Source: a virus. Taken from it: a stretch of DNA of 24,539 bases. The translations under genes were made by a program, and so were the position numbers. The stretch covers positions 1 to 24,539 of the IMG/VR virus record IMGVR_UViG_3300030118_002542. The stretch is one strand, 5' to 3'. This document shows positions 7,968 through 17,257 of the stretch, piece after piece. How positions within the stretch are numbered: position 1 is the first letter of the stretch; each line of letters opens with the position of its first letter. The notes beneath the pieces are model-generated. The model had not been told where the DNA came from, ran no database searches, and saw nothing but the letters and a program-made list of their open reading frames with translations.

Positions 7968-10900
7968 TAGTTAACAGATATAAAGTTGTCTAAAAATATA
8001 TTTATCTCATCATCATTTGGTATGCTACTAACTTCAATAACTCCTCTAACTTTAACAGCCCCAGCATCTGTAAAAGCTTCAATGCTTTGAACTCTAACGT
8101 TAGCGCCTTGCTGAGCTTTAGTAAATACAATCTCTACTGGAGCGGCAACAGTAGCGCTCGTAGCAGGTGTAAACGTTAGCGCTGTAGCGCTAGTAACTGA
8201 AGCTACAGTTCTTTCAGCACCGGCAAAAGTAAATTTCATACCAGACGATATACCGTTTGTTGAAGAAACATTTAGTGTTGTAACGCCAGAGTTATGACTA
8301 CCAGAGCTTGTAGTTGAAACTTCATTTGAAACAGCAAAGTCACTAGCAACCGGTTGTCTACCACCGTTTTCAGTTATACTTAAAGTATTATCACCTTGTG
8401 GTGCTACAGTTATTTCAAATGTTTTTACAGAACCATCGTTAGTACTAAAAATTAATGTTCTACCATCAGTGACAGTTACGTTTTGATTTGTTGTTATATT
8501 AACGTTGTCTTCATTAACAACAGAAACTGTAGTATTAGTAGGAACTCCAGTACCAGATATAATCATACCAGGCTCAATACCAGTTGTAGGCGTGTCTAAC
8601 AATATTGAAGTTGTAGTAACACCAGCAGTACCACCTGTTGTAGTTATAGTTCTAGGTTCTTTTACATTTGAAGTTGGCATTGTAGTTGTTGTTGAACCAG
8701 TTATAGTAACATTATTTTCATTAGTTGTAAAACCACCTATAGTTAAAGTACCTATACCTTCTTGTATTATAGATGCTTCTCCATGAGCATTAGGTACTTC
8801 AGCATGAAGCGTTGTGTCTCCAACAGCTGCGATAATAATATCAAAACGTTTTTTACCACCTGTATTTCTAGGTAAAGTAACAACGTGAGTATTTACACCA
8901 GTAGTACCTATAGTTTGTGTTCCGCTATTAGTAGATCCAGTTTGAAATACGTTATTTGTAAAGTTATAATAACCATTTTCGTTAACAATACTATTGCTGG
9001 TTGGACTCAACTGTTGCGTTACTTGAACTGTATATGTTGCGCCAGAAGTTCCATTAACTGTTACTGGTACCGTGCTTGATATATTAGGTGCAGTTGAAGG
9101 ATTGTTAACACTATGAACCTGATTAGCTGGTATAGTAGGCACAGCAAGAAGTGTTGAGTTAACTATAAACTTATGATGAAGTTTGCATAAGTGAGCTGGA
9201 TCAGGGTTGAGTGGTGGGTTTGGTGGTGGCTCGTAGTTTATATCTACAGAAAAACTTGTTAGTCTACCATTAGTATATCCAGCGTTGTGTATTACAGTAC
9301 CATATGCGCTAGTGTAATTAAAACCTGGAGTACTTATGTTTGAACTACCAATACTTAATCCGCCAGGAACATTAGCGTCTTCATAGTAATAACCACTAGC
9401 TGCTGTAAAATTAACTCTTACAACAGTGCTCCAACCACCATCTAAAAGAGTAGAGCTTTGATATATCTGTCTAGTTGGAAGGCTAGAGCTTCCAGCTTGC
9501 TCTTCAGTTCTAGTTATTGTAGCTCCATAAGGGCTTTGTACTGGATAAGTTACAGTTTGATTAGAGTCAAAAGGGTGTTGAACTCTAACACATAAATTTC
9601 TTTGAGCAGGCGTAGATGGATTAGTGCCATCGTCTATATCTACGTAAATATTAAGATCAGCAGTCGGCGCATTAAACGAGCTTAGACTAACTCTAGCAGT
9701 TACAGTATTAGCTGGATCTCCAGCAATACCATTATCTATAAATTCAACTTGAGTAACATTTGTATCTACGTTACCACCAGTCCATATATTACCACTACTA
9801 TTTGTAGCGCCACCAATTTTAAAGCGAGCTGCTAGTAAATTAAAACCAGAATAAGAACCTCCAACAATGTTTGATATTATTAAATCAACAGTTTGAGCAG
9901 GTATTGTGTTAGTAACAGTGTGTGTTTGTTGCACTTGCGTTGCTACCCAATTAGTCTGTAACGCTGTGTCCCAAGCACCACCAGTTCCATCATCGCCTTG
10001 ATATGTAGTTGAAACGTTGTCAGCTATAGTTAATGTCATTTGACCTTTTGGCGGTTGACTACCCCCACCTGGATCGCTGTGTGAGAAAGAAGCTTGACCT
10101 AAACCTTGTACAGAAAACTCTCTTTCATCTAAATTACTTAACGTTGTTGCGTCACCACATATTGTGCTAAAATATTTACCTTCTTTATTTTTAAACTCAA
10201 CAGCTTTACCTGTTTGTTTGTTTGTTATTATTGATTCTACAAACCAACCTGGTTTAGCGTCTAAATTATAATACTCACCATCATTGAATGTAACAGTACT
10301 AGAACCACCAGTATTATTAAGCGCTGTTGCGTTTGAAGTTGTAAACTGTGTTATTTGAGCTTGAGTACCCTCATAATTTAAACTACCAAAACTTTTAACA
10401 GTCTCTGGCATGTCGTTAAATACTACCGTAACACTTGAGTTATATTGTGTGCCATAAAAATTATTTCTAACTTCATTGTCATGATGAATATATAGTTGGC
10501 CACCTTTAAAAGTGTAGTACTCATTATTTAAACTTATGCCTTGCTCTGGAGTATATGATCTAAAGCTTACCCAACCTTTTGCCTTTAAACTATAGCTAAC
10601 TGTAGTAAATTCTGGAGTTAACTGTATTTGAGAGTATCTTTTACCAACAGTTATATTATATTCTTTTTTCTTTTGATCATAACTACCTATAGCTATATCT
10701 GCGTAATCTTTAAATAAATCTGTAAAGTAATCTTTCATACCTAAATCAGATATAGATCTAACACCTTCTGTACTTAATGCTAAAACTTGACCTCTTGTTA
10801 TATCTGCAAAATACATTTCATAAGGTGTTGCTGCAAAAGACTCAGCATTAGTTGATATACCGTAGTTACCTGCATAAGGCACGGCTTGCCCTAAAACCAT

Positions 10901-13900
10901 GTTGTTAGAAGTTACATTTGCTTTTCCATCTGCGTTAAACAAAGCGTCTTTGTTTGTTAATATTTTTAACACTTTATCTTCACAAAAAGTTACTAAATTA
11001 GTATTTCTAGTAAATAGCTTTTGTATGCTACCATATACAGGGTTTAAATCTTTTGTTATTTTTTCTGCAGCAATAAACTGATTTGTGTTATTTACACCTA
11101 CATTAGAATTATATATACCAGAAAATATTAAACCGTGTTTTCTTCTTTCTTCTTTTACAGTTTCTGCTAATACAGTTGAAGCTTTTACACCTGTGTCTAT
11201 CTGAGGTTTATTAAAAGCATCTCTTATTCTATCACTTTCAACACCGTTTCCAAAAGAATAACAATTGCTCCAGTCTAACATATGATATTGTCTTGATAGT
11301 TTTTCAAAACTAACAGAACCAGGACCACCATGTAATTTTAAAGAGCTACCACTTGTTACTTGACCATCAATTTTAGAGCCGATCCAATCGTTGTTTTTTG
11401 TTATAAAAGTTATTGTTTGGTTATCTGTTATTGTTGTGTTTGCAGGAAGAGCTGGTGTAAACGTAATTGTTTGACCATCACTCCAAGAAAACACAGTGTG
11501 CGTTGTGAGGTTGTTAGAACTATCTCTTGTCGTAAACGTACTACCTATAGGTATATACTCTTCATTTGTTTCACTGGTTAACAAAAGTGGAAACTTACGA
11601 CTAGCTTGGTAGTATATATCTAAGTCTACAGACTCTCTTGGTTCAATCTCCCAAACAGCTGGATTGTCAGTAAAGTTATCTACAAAATCATTTACATTAG
11701 CCGGCTCTATTATTTCAATAACGTCAAAACTATCAGCATCATGTCTTAATGCTCTAACCTGTACAGCTGCATGAGATTCTGTACCAAGCATTGGATGGTA
11801 TTGACTACCAAGAACTCCAATAGCAGGTTTAACACCTATAGTCCATCGTTGACGCATACAGTTGTCTCTATACAACTTTTTATTATCATTAGGTCTACCA
11901 TCTTTATAATTTCTTATACCCCAAAGACCAGTGTATATTGTAGCGGCCTGCCTATATTCATTATGACCGCCAGGCGTAAGACCATTAGCGTCTTTATAAG
12001 CATATTCAAATGTAGTGTAAACTTGTCCATCAGGATCATTTCTAAATCTAAACTGTGTTCCAGGCGTACATAATCTCTCTATAAACTTCCAAGCTTCAGC
12101 TCTAATACCACTATTATGCTCTGACAATTTATGTTTGTAAGGTGGATTCCAAATTGGTTTGTTTTCCATACCAGACCAAGAAATATCCATAAAACACTGA
12201 GAGTCTTCAGGGTTGGCTGGATCGTTAATAACAGTGCCCCATATACCTCTAGATATTGCACCACCTTGATTATTAGAAGTTGTTTTTTTAGCACTAGTAA
12301 AATTATTATTGTTATTATACCACTCGTTTTCAGCGTCTGGTTTAAACAGTAAACCACGAAAACCATTATCAGCATTTCCGTTAAGTCTATCACCAGGTAT
12401 CATATCTTCATGACCTGTCCACTGATAAGCAGTACAACAGTCAATAAAAAATGATTTTAAATCTTTTATTCCTTTCCAAAACTCTTGAGCTTGTGGGCTT
12501 ATATTGTTATAAGTAGCTGCATCATTACCTAACGAGTGTACAGGATCACTATCAACATCGCTTCTAGTTACTCCAAATCTTTTGCTATTTGTTCCACCCC
12601 ATTGATAAGTTGGTGTATGATGACCAAGTTCTGTTGGGTGGTTTTTAGCAGAAGCATTTCCAGACTCATTTTTAAGACGTTGTCTGTGTGATGTTGTTAT
12701 AGGAAAACTAGGTCCACCCTTGTAACCATTGTTGTGTATATACCTTAATTGCCAACTATCTTTAATAGAATAAAACTCTGTATCAGAATCACTAGATAAA
12801 ACATACTTTGATAAACTTTCATCTCTATATATTTTAACAAAAAATCTACCATCAAACTCAGGTCTGTTTTCTATTTTATGCTCTAATAAAGTTATTATTA
12901 AGCCGTTAGGCGGTTGTGTACCAGCAGAAGTATTATCAGAGTCTGTAAATGACATGTCCTCACCAAATATAGTAGATAAAGTTATAGTAATTTTAGTTCC
13001 ATCATCAGACATTTTCATAACTTCATATTCTTCTGAACTATTTGTTGGAGCTTGTACTTTTAAAAATAACTTGTCAGGCGTAAATGTTAATATTTGATCT
13101 CCAAAAGAATCTATAAAAGCACCTCTTTGAATAGTAACTTCACTTTCACCTGGTATAGGATAACCTTGACCAATACCGTTACCAAAATTACCACCAGCAC
13201 CAGAACCTGAACCACCTGATATTGTTTGAGTGCTACCGTGTTTACATTTACCTACTAACTTTCTTGTTGTTTTTATAAAGTCTGGCGCTTCATTTTCTAT
13301 AGCTAATACTTTATATCTTGCTTTGTCATAAACAGGCTCATTAGTTCTGTGTGCTTTTTTAAGTATTAAATAATCATCTTCTGTAATTTTATTTCTTTCA
13401 GCAGAAGGAAAAGACAACCATATATTACCGTCGTTAGCAAAGTAATATCTATCCATTGCCATGTTGTAATATTCAGAAGATGTTTCTTTTACATAATAAG
13501 AGTAATGAGTTGCCCAAGGCGGTGCATCACTTTTTAATCTAGTAAAAAGTCTATTTCTTTGTGTAGAACAAGATTTATCAAATTTAACAGAAGCATTTTT
13601 AGAAGTTAATACTGGTGTTTCTCTTCCATAGTTATCGCAAAATACTACACCAACTTGATAAGTTCTTAATGATTTTACAGAAGCAGCTGCAAACTCTTCA
13701 CCTATATCATCAAGTTCTTGAGAGTGTTTTGATATTTCTAAAACAGGATCGTCAGCATTATAGTTTTGTAAATAGTTAGCGTATATTAATCTGTTAGCAC
13801 TTATCTCCTGGGCTTTAGCAAGTCTTGGCACATTGTCATAAGGTCGTAATAATTGATTTGAAGGTAGTACAGCGTGTATCACGTCTGAAGTTACAACATA

Positions 13901-15574
13901 CTTACCTCTGTCGTAAGCATTGTTAGCTGTATCAGGCCATATAGGATGCCCGTCTTTTTGAGATATTGATTTTACAGTATATACAGTAGGTTTTCCATCT
14001 TCTTTATATAATAAGTCTATACCTATAACATCGTTAGTAATTAACTCTTCTGAATAATAATTACAAAGCTCTAAACTTCTAAGTCTATTGCTCATACCAA
14101 AATTATAACCTTTTCTTGGCTCGTAATCAAAATTACCTGGTAAAAATGCTAGCTCAGAAAAAGGCGCAAACGTTGAGTATTCACCATCTTGATATTTATA
14201 TCTATAACTAAATCTTACAAATTTATTTTCAAACAAAGGATCAGCTTTAGTTTTTCTTACAAAATAAGGAGTAGAAGCTTCTTCAACGTTATTTGATATT
14301 GATAGTATTCTAACAACAAAACCAGTTGCATGTAAATTATCTGGGTCTGAAACTAAAGATGTTGTCACTACAGCTCTTATTTTAGACTTACCTTCTTCAA
14401 AAGAAGATATAGAAGCAGAAGTATCATCTGTAAAAAGTAAAATATCACCAACTCTAAAATCTACAGCGCCATCAAATGTAATTGAAACATCATCACCAGC
14501 CGCTTTACCTGTAAAATCAATTGTTGCAGCTTGTGCAGACGGATTAGTAACACCACTAGAATTTACTCTTGGATCTTTTTGATCTGACATCTTCAAGTGC
14601 AAAGCTTGTGTTGGTGATTTTTTTATTACAGTTATATTTTGCTCTTGTACATAAACAGCTTTTTTACCTGTTCTATCTGTTACAACTTCAAAATTGTCGT
14701 TATTATCTCTGTCAGCTACTAGTCTTGTATGGAAATTATCTGTGTCACCTGTAAAAATATCTGTTGTTGGAGTACCGTTGTTTATACCAGCAACTCCACC
14801 GCCTATTAAATACTCAGTACCACCTGTACCAGCTATTGATCTTTTAATATTTATTTTTTTAGGCTCTGTTATATTATCTGTCCAAAATAAAAAATCATCT
14901 AAAACGTTTATACCGGTTATTATTACATCTTTACTATAGTTTAAAACTCTATCAGCAATAAATGTTAATTCATCACTACTACTAACGCTAACGTTTTTAC
15001 TTAAAGTTATTTTCCATCTACTGTTACCAGTATCATAAGCTATATCAGTTACTTTTATATTGTCATCAGGACCGTAGCTAGCATGTATAAGTTTCATACC
15101 TATTCTAACGCCTGTTTTATTTATTGTTGAAGATCCTAAATCTGGTATTCTAACATTGTTAGTATTATTAGAAGCTATACTAGCAGAGGTTTTTACATTA
15201 TGAATATCTACAAAAACATATTTAATAGTGTTTTTTAAAGTATCATATTCTAATATATAATCTTTTTGTATATCATTTGGGTTACCATTGTCGTTTCTGA
15301 CACTGGCAGCTACCATATAATATATTTTATCCGTTTCCGGTAAAGCTATAGTTCCTATGCAAGTTGAAGTTGTTGGTATGTTATAGACTCCACTGTTTTC
15401 TATAACATTTCTTAGAGTGTTACCCATTAGTGTTTGGGCAGAACCAACGTCGGATTCGTCTGAAGTAGATATTTGTATATTTAAAGCGTCTCTGTATTGG
15501 CCGTTTGGTATTAACCTTTCATCAAGGTCTTTATTCATCTTGGCCTGAGAGAAGTTACGTTTTAACTCCGGCAT
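7967..15574 (-). CDS. Giant tail stabilization/muzzle-like protein with Ig-like C-terminal extension (2535 aa)
   Basis: The N-terminus (ELKRNFSQAKMNKDLDERL, then NGQYRDALNI and a TSDESDVGSAQTLMGN segment) is, from memory, the hallmark of the 'stabilization/muzzle' tail protein of crAss-like and related marine phages. At 221-246 there is a WTD-type propeller-like segment (LDDFLFWTDNITEPKKINI). At about 446-475 there is an aromatic stretch with FSYRYKYQDGEYSTFAPF. A Gly/Ser linker lies at about 783-806, and a second large conserved region at about 810-1840 includes TFCEDKVLKILTNKDALF near 1525. After about residue 1840 the sequence becomes Thr/Ser/Asn-rich and beta-repetitive, as in Ig-like or adhesin domains. 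The start is 3 nt after the preceding TAA. The probable role is closing the tail end and contacting the host. Length far exceeds what I recall for gut crAss-like homologues. Domain borders are by eye. Confidence 0.85.
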   Translation of the reverse strand: MPELKRNFSQAKMNKDLDERLIPNGQYRDALNIQISTSDESDVGSAQTLMGNTLRNVIENSGVYNIPTTSTCIGTIALPETDKIYYMVAASVRNDNGNPNDIQKDYILEYDTLKNTIKYVFVDIHNVKTSASIASNNTNNVRIPDLGSSTINKTGVRIGMKLIHASYGPDDNIKVTDIAYDTGNSRWKITLSKNVSVSSSDELTFIADRVLNYSKDVIITGINVLDDFLFWTDNITEPKKINIKRSIAGTGGTEYLIGGGVAGINNGTPTTDIFTGDTDNFHTRLVADRDNNDNFEVVTDRTGKKAVYVQEQNITVIKKSPTQALHLKMSDQKDPRVNSSGVTNPSAQAATIDFTGKAAGDDVSITFDGAVDFRVGDILLFTDDTSASISSFEEGKSKIRAVVTTSLVSDPDNLHATGFVVRILSISNNVEEASTPYFVRKTKADPLFENKFVRFSYRYKYQDGEYSTFAPFSELAFLPGNFDYEPRKGYNFGMSNRLRSLELCNYYSEELITNDVIGIDLLYKEDGKPTVYTVKSISQKDGHPIWPDTANNAYDRGKYVVTSDVIHAVLPSNQLLRPYDNVPRLAKAQEISANRLIYANYLQNYNADDPVLEISKHSQELDDIGEEFAAASVKSLRTYQVGVVFCDNYGRETPVLTSKNASVKFDKSCSTQRNRLFTRLKSDAPPWATHYSYYVKETSSEYYNMAMDRYYFANDGNIWLSFPSAERNKITEDDYLILKKAHRTNEPVYDKARYKVLAIENEAPDFIKTTRKLVGKCKHGSTQTISGGSGSGAGGNFGNGIGQGYPIPGESEVTIQRGAFIDSFGDQILTFTPDKLFLKVQAPTNSSEEYEVMKMSDDGTKITITLSTIFGEDMSFTDSDNTSAGTQPPNGLIITLLEHKIENRPEFDGRFFVKIYRDESLSKYVLSSDSDTEFYSIKDSWQLRYIHNNGYKGGPSFPITTSHRQRLKNESGNASAKNHPTELGHHTPTYQWGGTNSKRFGVTRSDVDSDPVHSLGNDAATYNNISPQAQEFWKGIKDLKSFFIDCCTAYQWTGHEDMIPGDRLNGNADNGFRGLLFKPDAENEWYNNNNNFTSAKKTTSNNQGGAISRGIWGTVINDPANPEDSQCFMDISWSGMENKPIWNPPYKHKLSEHNSGIRAEAWKFIERLCTPGTQFRFRNDPDGQVYTTFEYAYKDANGLTPGGHNEYRQAATIYTGLWGIRNYKDGRPNDNKKLYRDNCMRQRWTIGVKPAIGVLGSQYHPMLGTESHAAVQVRALRHDADSFDVIEIIEPANVNDFVDNFTDNPAVWEIEPRESVDLDIYYQASRKFPLLLTSETNEEYIPIGSTFTTRDSSNNLTTHTVFSWSDGQTITFTPALPANTTITDNQTITFITKNNDWIGSKIDGQVTSGSSLKLHGGPGSVSFEKLSRQYHMLDWSNCYSFGNGVESDRIRDAFNKPQIDTGVKASTVLAETVKEERRKHGLIFSGIYNSNVGVNNTNQFIAAEKITKDLNPVYGSIQKLFTRNTNLVTFCEDKVLKILTNKDALFNADGKANVTSNNMVLGQAVPYAGNYGISTNAESFAATPYEMYFADITRGQVLALSTEGVRSISDLGMKDYFTDLFKDYADIAIGSYDQKKKEYNITVGKRYSQIQLTPEFTTVSYSLKAKGWVSFRSYTPEQGISLNNEYYTFKGGQLYIHHDNEVRNNFYGTQYNSSVTVVFNDMPETVKSFGSLNYEGTQAQITQFTTSNATALNNTGGSSTVTFNDGEYYNLDAKPGWFVESIITNKQTGKAVEFKNKEGKYFSTICGDATTLSNLDEREFSVQGLGQASFSHSDPGGGSQPPKGQMTLTIADNVSTTYQGDDGTGGAWDTALQTNWVATQVQQTHTVTNTIPAQTVDLIISNIVGGSYSGFNLLAARFKIGGATNSSGNIWTGGNVDTNVTQVEFIDNGIAGDPANTVTARVSLSSFNAPTADLNIYVDIDDGTNPSTPAQRNLCVRVQHPFDSNQTVTYPVQSPYGATITRTEEQAGSSSLPTRQIYQSSTLLDGGWSTVVRVNFTAASGYYYEDANVPGGLSIGSSNISTPGFNYTSAYGTVIHNAGYTNGRLTSFSVDINYEPPPNPPLNPDPAHLCKLHHKFIVNSTLLAVPTIPANQVHSVNNPSTAPNISSTVPVTVNGTSGATYTVQVTQQLSPTSNSIVNENGYYNFTNNVFQTGSTNSGTQTIGTTGVNTHVVTLPRNTGGKKRFDIIIAAVGDTTLHAEVPNAHGEASIIQEGIGTLTIGGFTTNENNVTITGSTTTTMPTSNVKEPRTITTTGGTAGVTTTSILLDTPTTGIEPGMIISGTGVPTNTTVSVVNEDNVNITTNQNVTVTDGRTLIFSTNDGSVKTFEITVAPQGDNTLSITENGGRQPVASDFAVSNEVSTTSSGSHNSGVTTLNVSSTNGISSGMKFTFAGAERTVASVTSATALTFTPATSATVAAPVEIVFTKAQQGANVRVQSIEAFTDAGAVKVRGVIEVSSIPNDDEINIFLDNFISVN
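8118..8330 (-). repeat. Ig-like module copy 2 within the tail protein (about residues 2415-2486)
   Basis: The segment SGVTTLNVSSTNGISSGMKF, continuing through ASVTSATALTF to a VEIVF strand, follows the pattern Thr/Val strand, G-I-x-x-G-M, V-x-x-V, T-x-T-x-T strand, L/I-x-F. It resembles the module encoded at about 8445-8650, with shared spacing but low identity. It is probably a small beta-sandwich unit duplicated long ago in the C-terminal extension. Confidence 0.4.
8445..8650 (-). repeat. Ig-like module copy 1 within the tail protein (about residues 2309-2376)
   Basis: The segment contains TTGIEPGMIISGTGVPTNTT followed by VSVVNEDNVNITTNQNVTV and a closing LIF strand. This G-M-x-I-x-G-x-G pattern with a late Asn/Val/Thr strand is a recurrent beta-module in phage tail and adhesin proteins. 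A related pattern appears at about 8118-8330 and, more weakly, near the N-terminus (about 14946-15139, residues 146-210). Boundaries are approximate. Confidence 0.4.
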
Positions 15575-15577
15575 ATT

Positions 15578-16486
15578 TTAGTGTTTTATAATTTTACTAC
15601 CTCCTCTTAGTATTCTAGCGTATTCTTCTAGTTTAAAGTTTTGTAATCTTAGTTTTGTTTTTCTTGTTTCAGCTATTTTTTGTTTTTTAATTTCAGATAA
15701 CAAACCACCTGGCGTATCTTTTCTTGATAACAATATACCAAACAATATATGTTTGTACATTGCTTCTTCTGCAAACTTAGGCACTGGTGTTGCTCCATAA
15801 TCTATACCACTATGTTCTGAGTTTGTTATTAATCCATCACTTATATACTTTAATATTACAGTTTTTCCTGAAATGTTAGAGCTAAAGTGAAATTTTCCTG
15901 CTTGCTCATCAATATAAAAACTACCGTTTATTTGAGCGTATTGTGGATCAATACCGTATCTATTACCATCTAAATAATTATAAGCGTCTCTATCTTGTCT
16001 GTGCATAGCCAAAGTATTAAGCTCTTGTGAGTTGTATTTTTCTCTAGTATCAGATGTTTCTGTAAAAGCTAAATCACTTGTTGAACCACTTATTGTAAAC
16101 CCACCATCTGCGTTTACAGTTTCTGTTATATTTCTAGGATTAGAAGTTTTATCTGTTTGATATATTACTCTTTCAACACCAGACTCATCTGACCAAGAAA
16201 GCTTGCAGTAGTTAATATAATCAACAGGCATAACAAGCATTAATGAAGCAGGTATTTCAACTTCCCAATTTTTAATAACTTTTAATGTATCATAACTTAA
16301 TTCTTGTAAAGCTCTACCAGCGTGAAAAACAATATCACCTTCAAAAACATTTTCGCATATTTTTCCTTTACCTACGTAAGTAGCTTTAAAAGCTTCTATA
16401 ATATCTTTAAGAGATAAAAATCTATAGTTTCCGTGATCACCACCGCTAGCATAATAACCTTGTTCTGTGTTTATAAGTAATCCCAT
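15578..16486 (-). CDS. Probable neck/tail ring (tubular) protein (302 aa)
   Basis: The N-terminus reads NTEQGYYASGGDHGNYRFLS, followed by a helical part, GDIVFHAGRALQELSYDTL (about residues 49-67) and IPASLMLVMPVDYINYCKLS (about 78-97). The C-terminal 60 residues are helical and very basic, with many Lys/Arg. From memory, close relatives occur beside the stabilization protein in crAss-like and marine short-tailed phages. There the genes between capsid and muzzle encode ring or adaptor proteins that stack under the portal. No enzymatic motif is seen. The start lies 3 nt after the preceding TAA (TAA-AAC-ATG), in the same frame, and the stop lies 3 nt before the tail protein's ATG. A ring role is inferred from neighbours; which ring cannot be told. 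Confidence 0.85.
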   Translation of the reverse strand: MGLLINTEQGYYASGGDHGNYRFLSLKDIIEAFKATYVGKGKICENVFEGDIVFHAGRALQELSYDTLKVIKNWEVEIPASLMLVMPVDYINYCKLSWSDESGVERVIYQTDKTSNPRNITETVNADGGFTISGSTSDLAFTETSDTREKYNSQELNTLAMHRQDRDAYNYLDGNRYGIDPQYAQINGSFYIDEQAGKFHFSSNISGKTVILKYISDGLITNSEHSGIDYGATPVPKFAEEAMYKHILFGILLSRKDTPGGLLSEIKKQKIAETRKTKLRLQNFKLEEYARILRGGSKIIKH

Positions 16487-16489
16487 GTT

Positions 16490-17200
16490 TTATTGTTTTT
16501 GAGTTTGTTGTTCAGCTTGAGTTCTTGTTGCTGCTAAATTTACTAATCCAGGTTTGTTTAATATTATACCTGCTAACTCTAATATTCTATTAACTAAAGT
16601 GTTTTCTTCAGATATATGTAGTGTAAAATCTGTAGCGGCACTAGCATTATATAAAGCTTTTTCGTTAACAACAACATAAGCCCACTCTACAGCTGCAGGC
16701 GCGTTAATAACTTCGCAAGTAACACCAGACGTTTCTTTTGAGTTACTACCATCAAACCTGTAAACTTCAATATCTTCTCCATTAGTTTTAGAGTCAATAT
16801 ATACAGCGCTCAAGTTAGATATATTTATTGATTGATGTCTTACTGATTGTTTGTAAGATCTTAATTCGTTTCTATCCATCTTAATACACTCTTGTCCGTC
16901 TAAAAATATTTTACCTATTTGATAGTGTGATGGATATGTTGTTCCACTAGTTACGGTTGCAACTGTTGTAAATGGAGCTAGTTTTCTTTCTAGTAATTTA
17001 GATATACTAGATTCAGCATATTCTTTTTCTTCTGGTTCTAGTCTTTCTCTTTGGTTTAAATCATAAAAATAAGACTCAAATATTTCTGTTTGAGCCTGAT
17101 TAGCTAATAAATTAAACTCTTGTGGCGTTATATAGCCTCGTTGCTCTTTATTAGCAATAGCTAATACTCTTTGATATACTGTGTCTACGCTTATTGCCAT
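16490..17200 (-). CDS. Probable head-tail connector / ring protein (236 aa)
   Basis: The product opens with a helical region (DTVYQRVLAIANKEQRGYIT, then a LLANQAQTEIFESYFYDLNQ segment, about residues 5-50) of the kind found in podovirus adaptor proteins that bind the portal. A beta-containing middle follows (about 75-190), then a helical Gln/Thr-rich tail ending TQKQ. The start is preceded by an A-tract leader (eight As then T) and no Shine-Dalgarno, just downstream of a long hairpin at 17214-17250. With the 302-aa protein it probably forms the neck. No catalytic motif is seen. The connector role is inferred from position and helical architecture. Confidence 0.85.
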   Translation of the reverse strand: MAISVDTVYQRVLAIANKEQRGYITPQEFNLLANQAQTEIFESYFYDLNQRERLEPEEKEYAESSISKLLERKLAPFTTVATVTSGTTYPSHYQIGKIFLDGQECIKMDRNELRSYKQSVRHQSINISNLSAVYIDSKTNGEDIEVYRFDGSNSKETSGVTCEVINAPAAVEWAYVVVNEKALYNASAATDFTLHISEENTLVNRILELAGIILNKPGLVNLAATRTQAEQQTQKQ

Positions 17201-17213
17201 ATTTTTTTTATTA

Positions 17214-17250
17214 GTAGTTAGTAATCGCCCCGTAGGGCGACTACCACTAC
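17214..17250 (-). other. Long RNA hairpin with UACG tetraloop upstream of the 236-aa gene
   Basis: On the minus strand the gap between the 247-aa and 236-aa genes folds as a stem of about 16 bp with one bulged base and the loop C(TACG)G, a member of the UNCG class of very stable tetraloops. Two pairs are G-U in the minus-strand RNA but would be A-C mismatches in a plus-strand RNA, so the minus transcript is the one selected to fold. No T-tract follows; the next bases are A-rich and lead straight to the ATG at 17200. It could be a terminator of an unusual kind, an mRNA end-protecting stem or an RNase processing site. Confidence 0.6.
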
Positions 17251-17257
17251 AGTTTGA

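Noticed and set aside
8505-8786. Plus-strand open frame rich in Val/Pro/Ile
   Set aside because: It is the complement of Thr/Asn-rich tail-protein codons, so the composition is explained by the minus-strand gene.
12079-12393. Minus-strand open frame of 104 codons inside the tail gene
   Set aside because: It lies in another frame of the 2535-aa gene, which is unbroken there; the apolar translation is a frame artefact.
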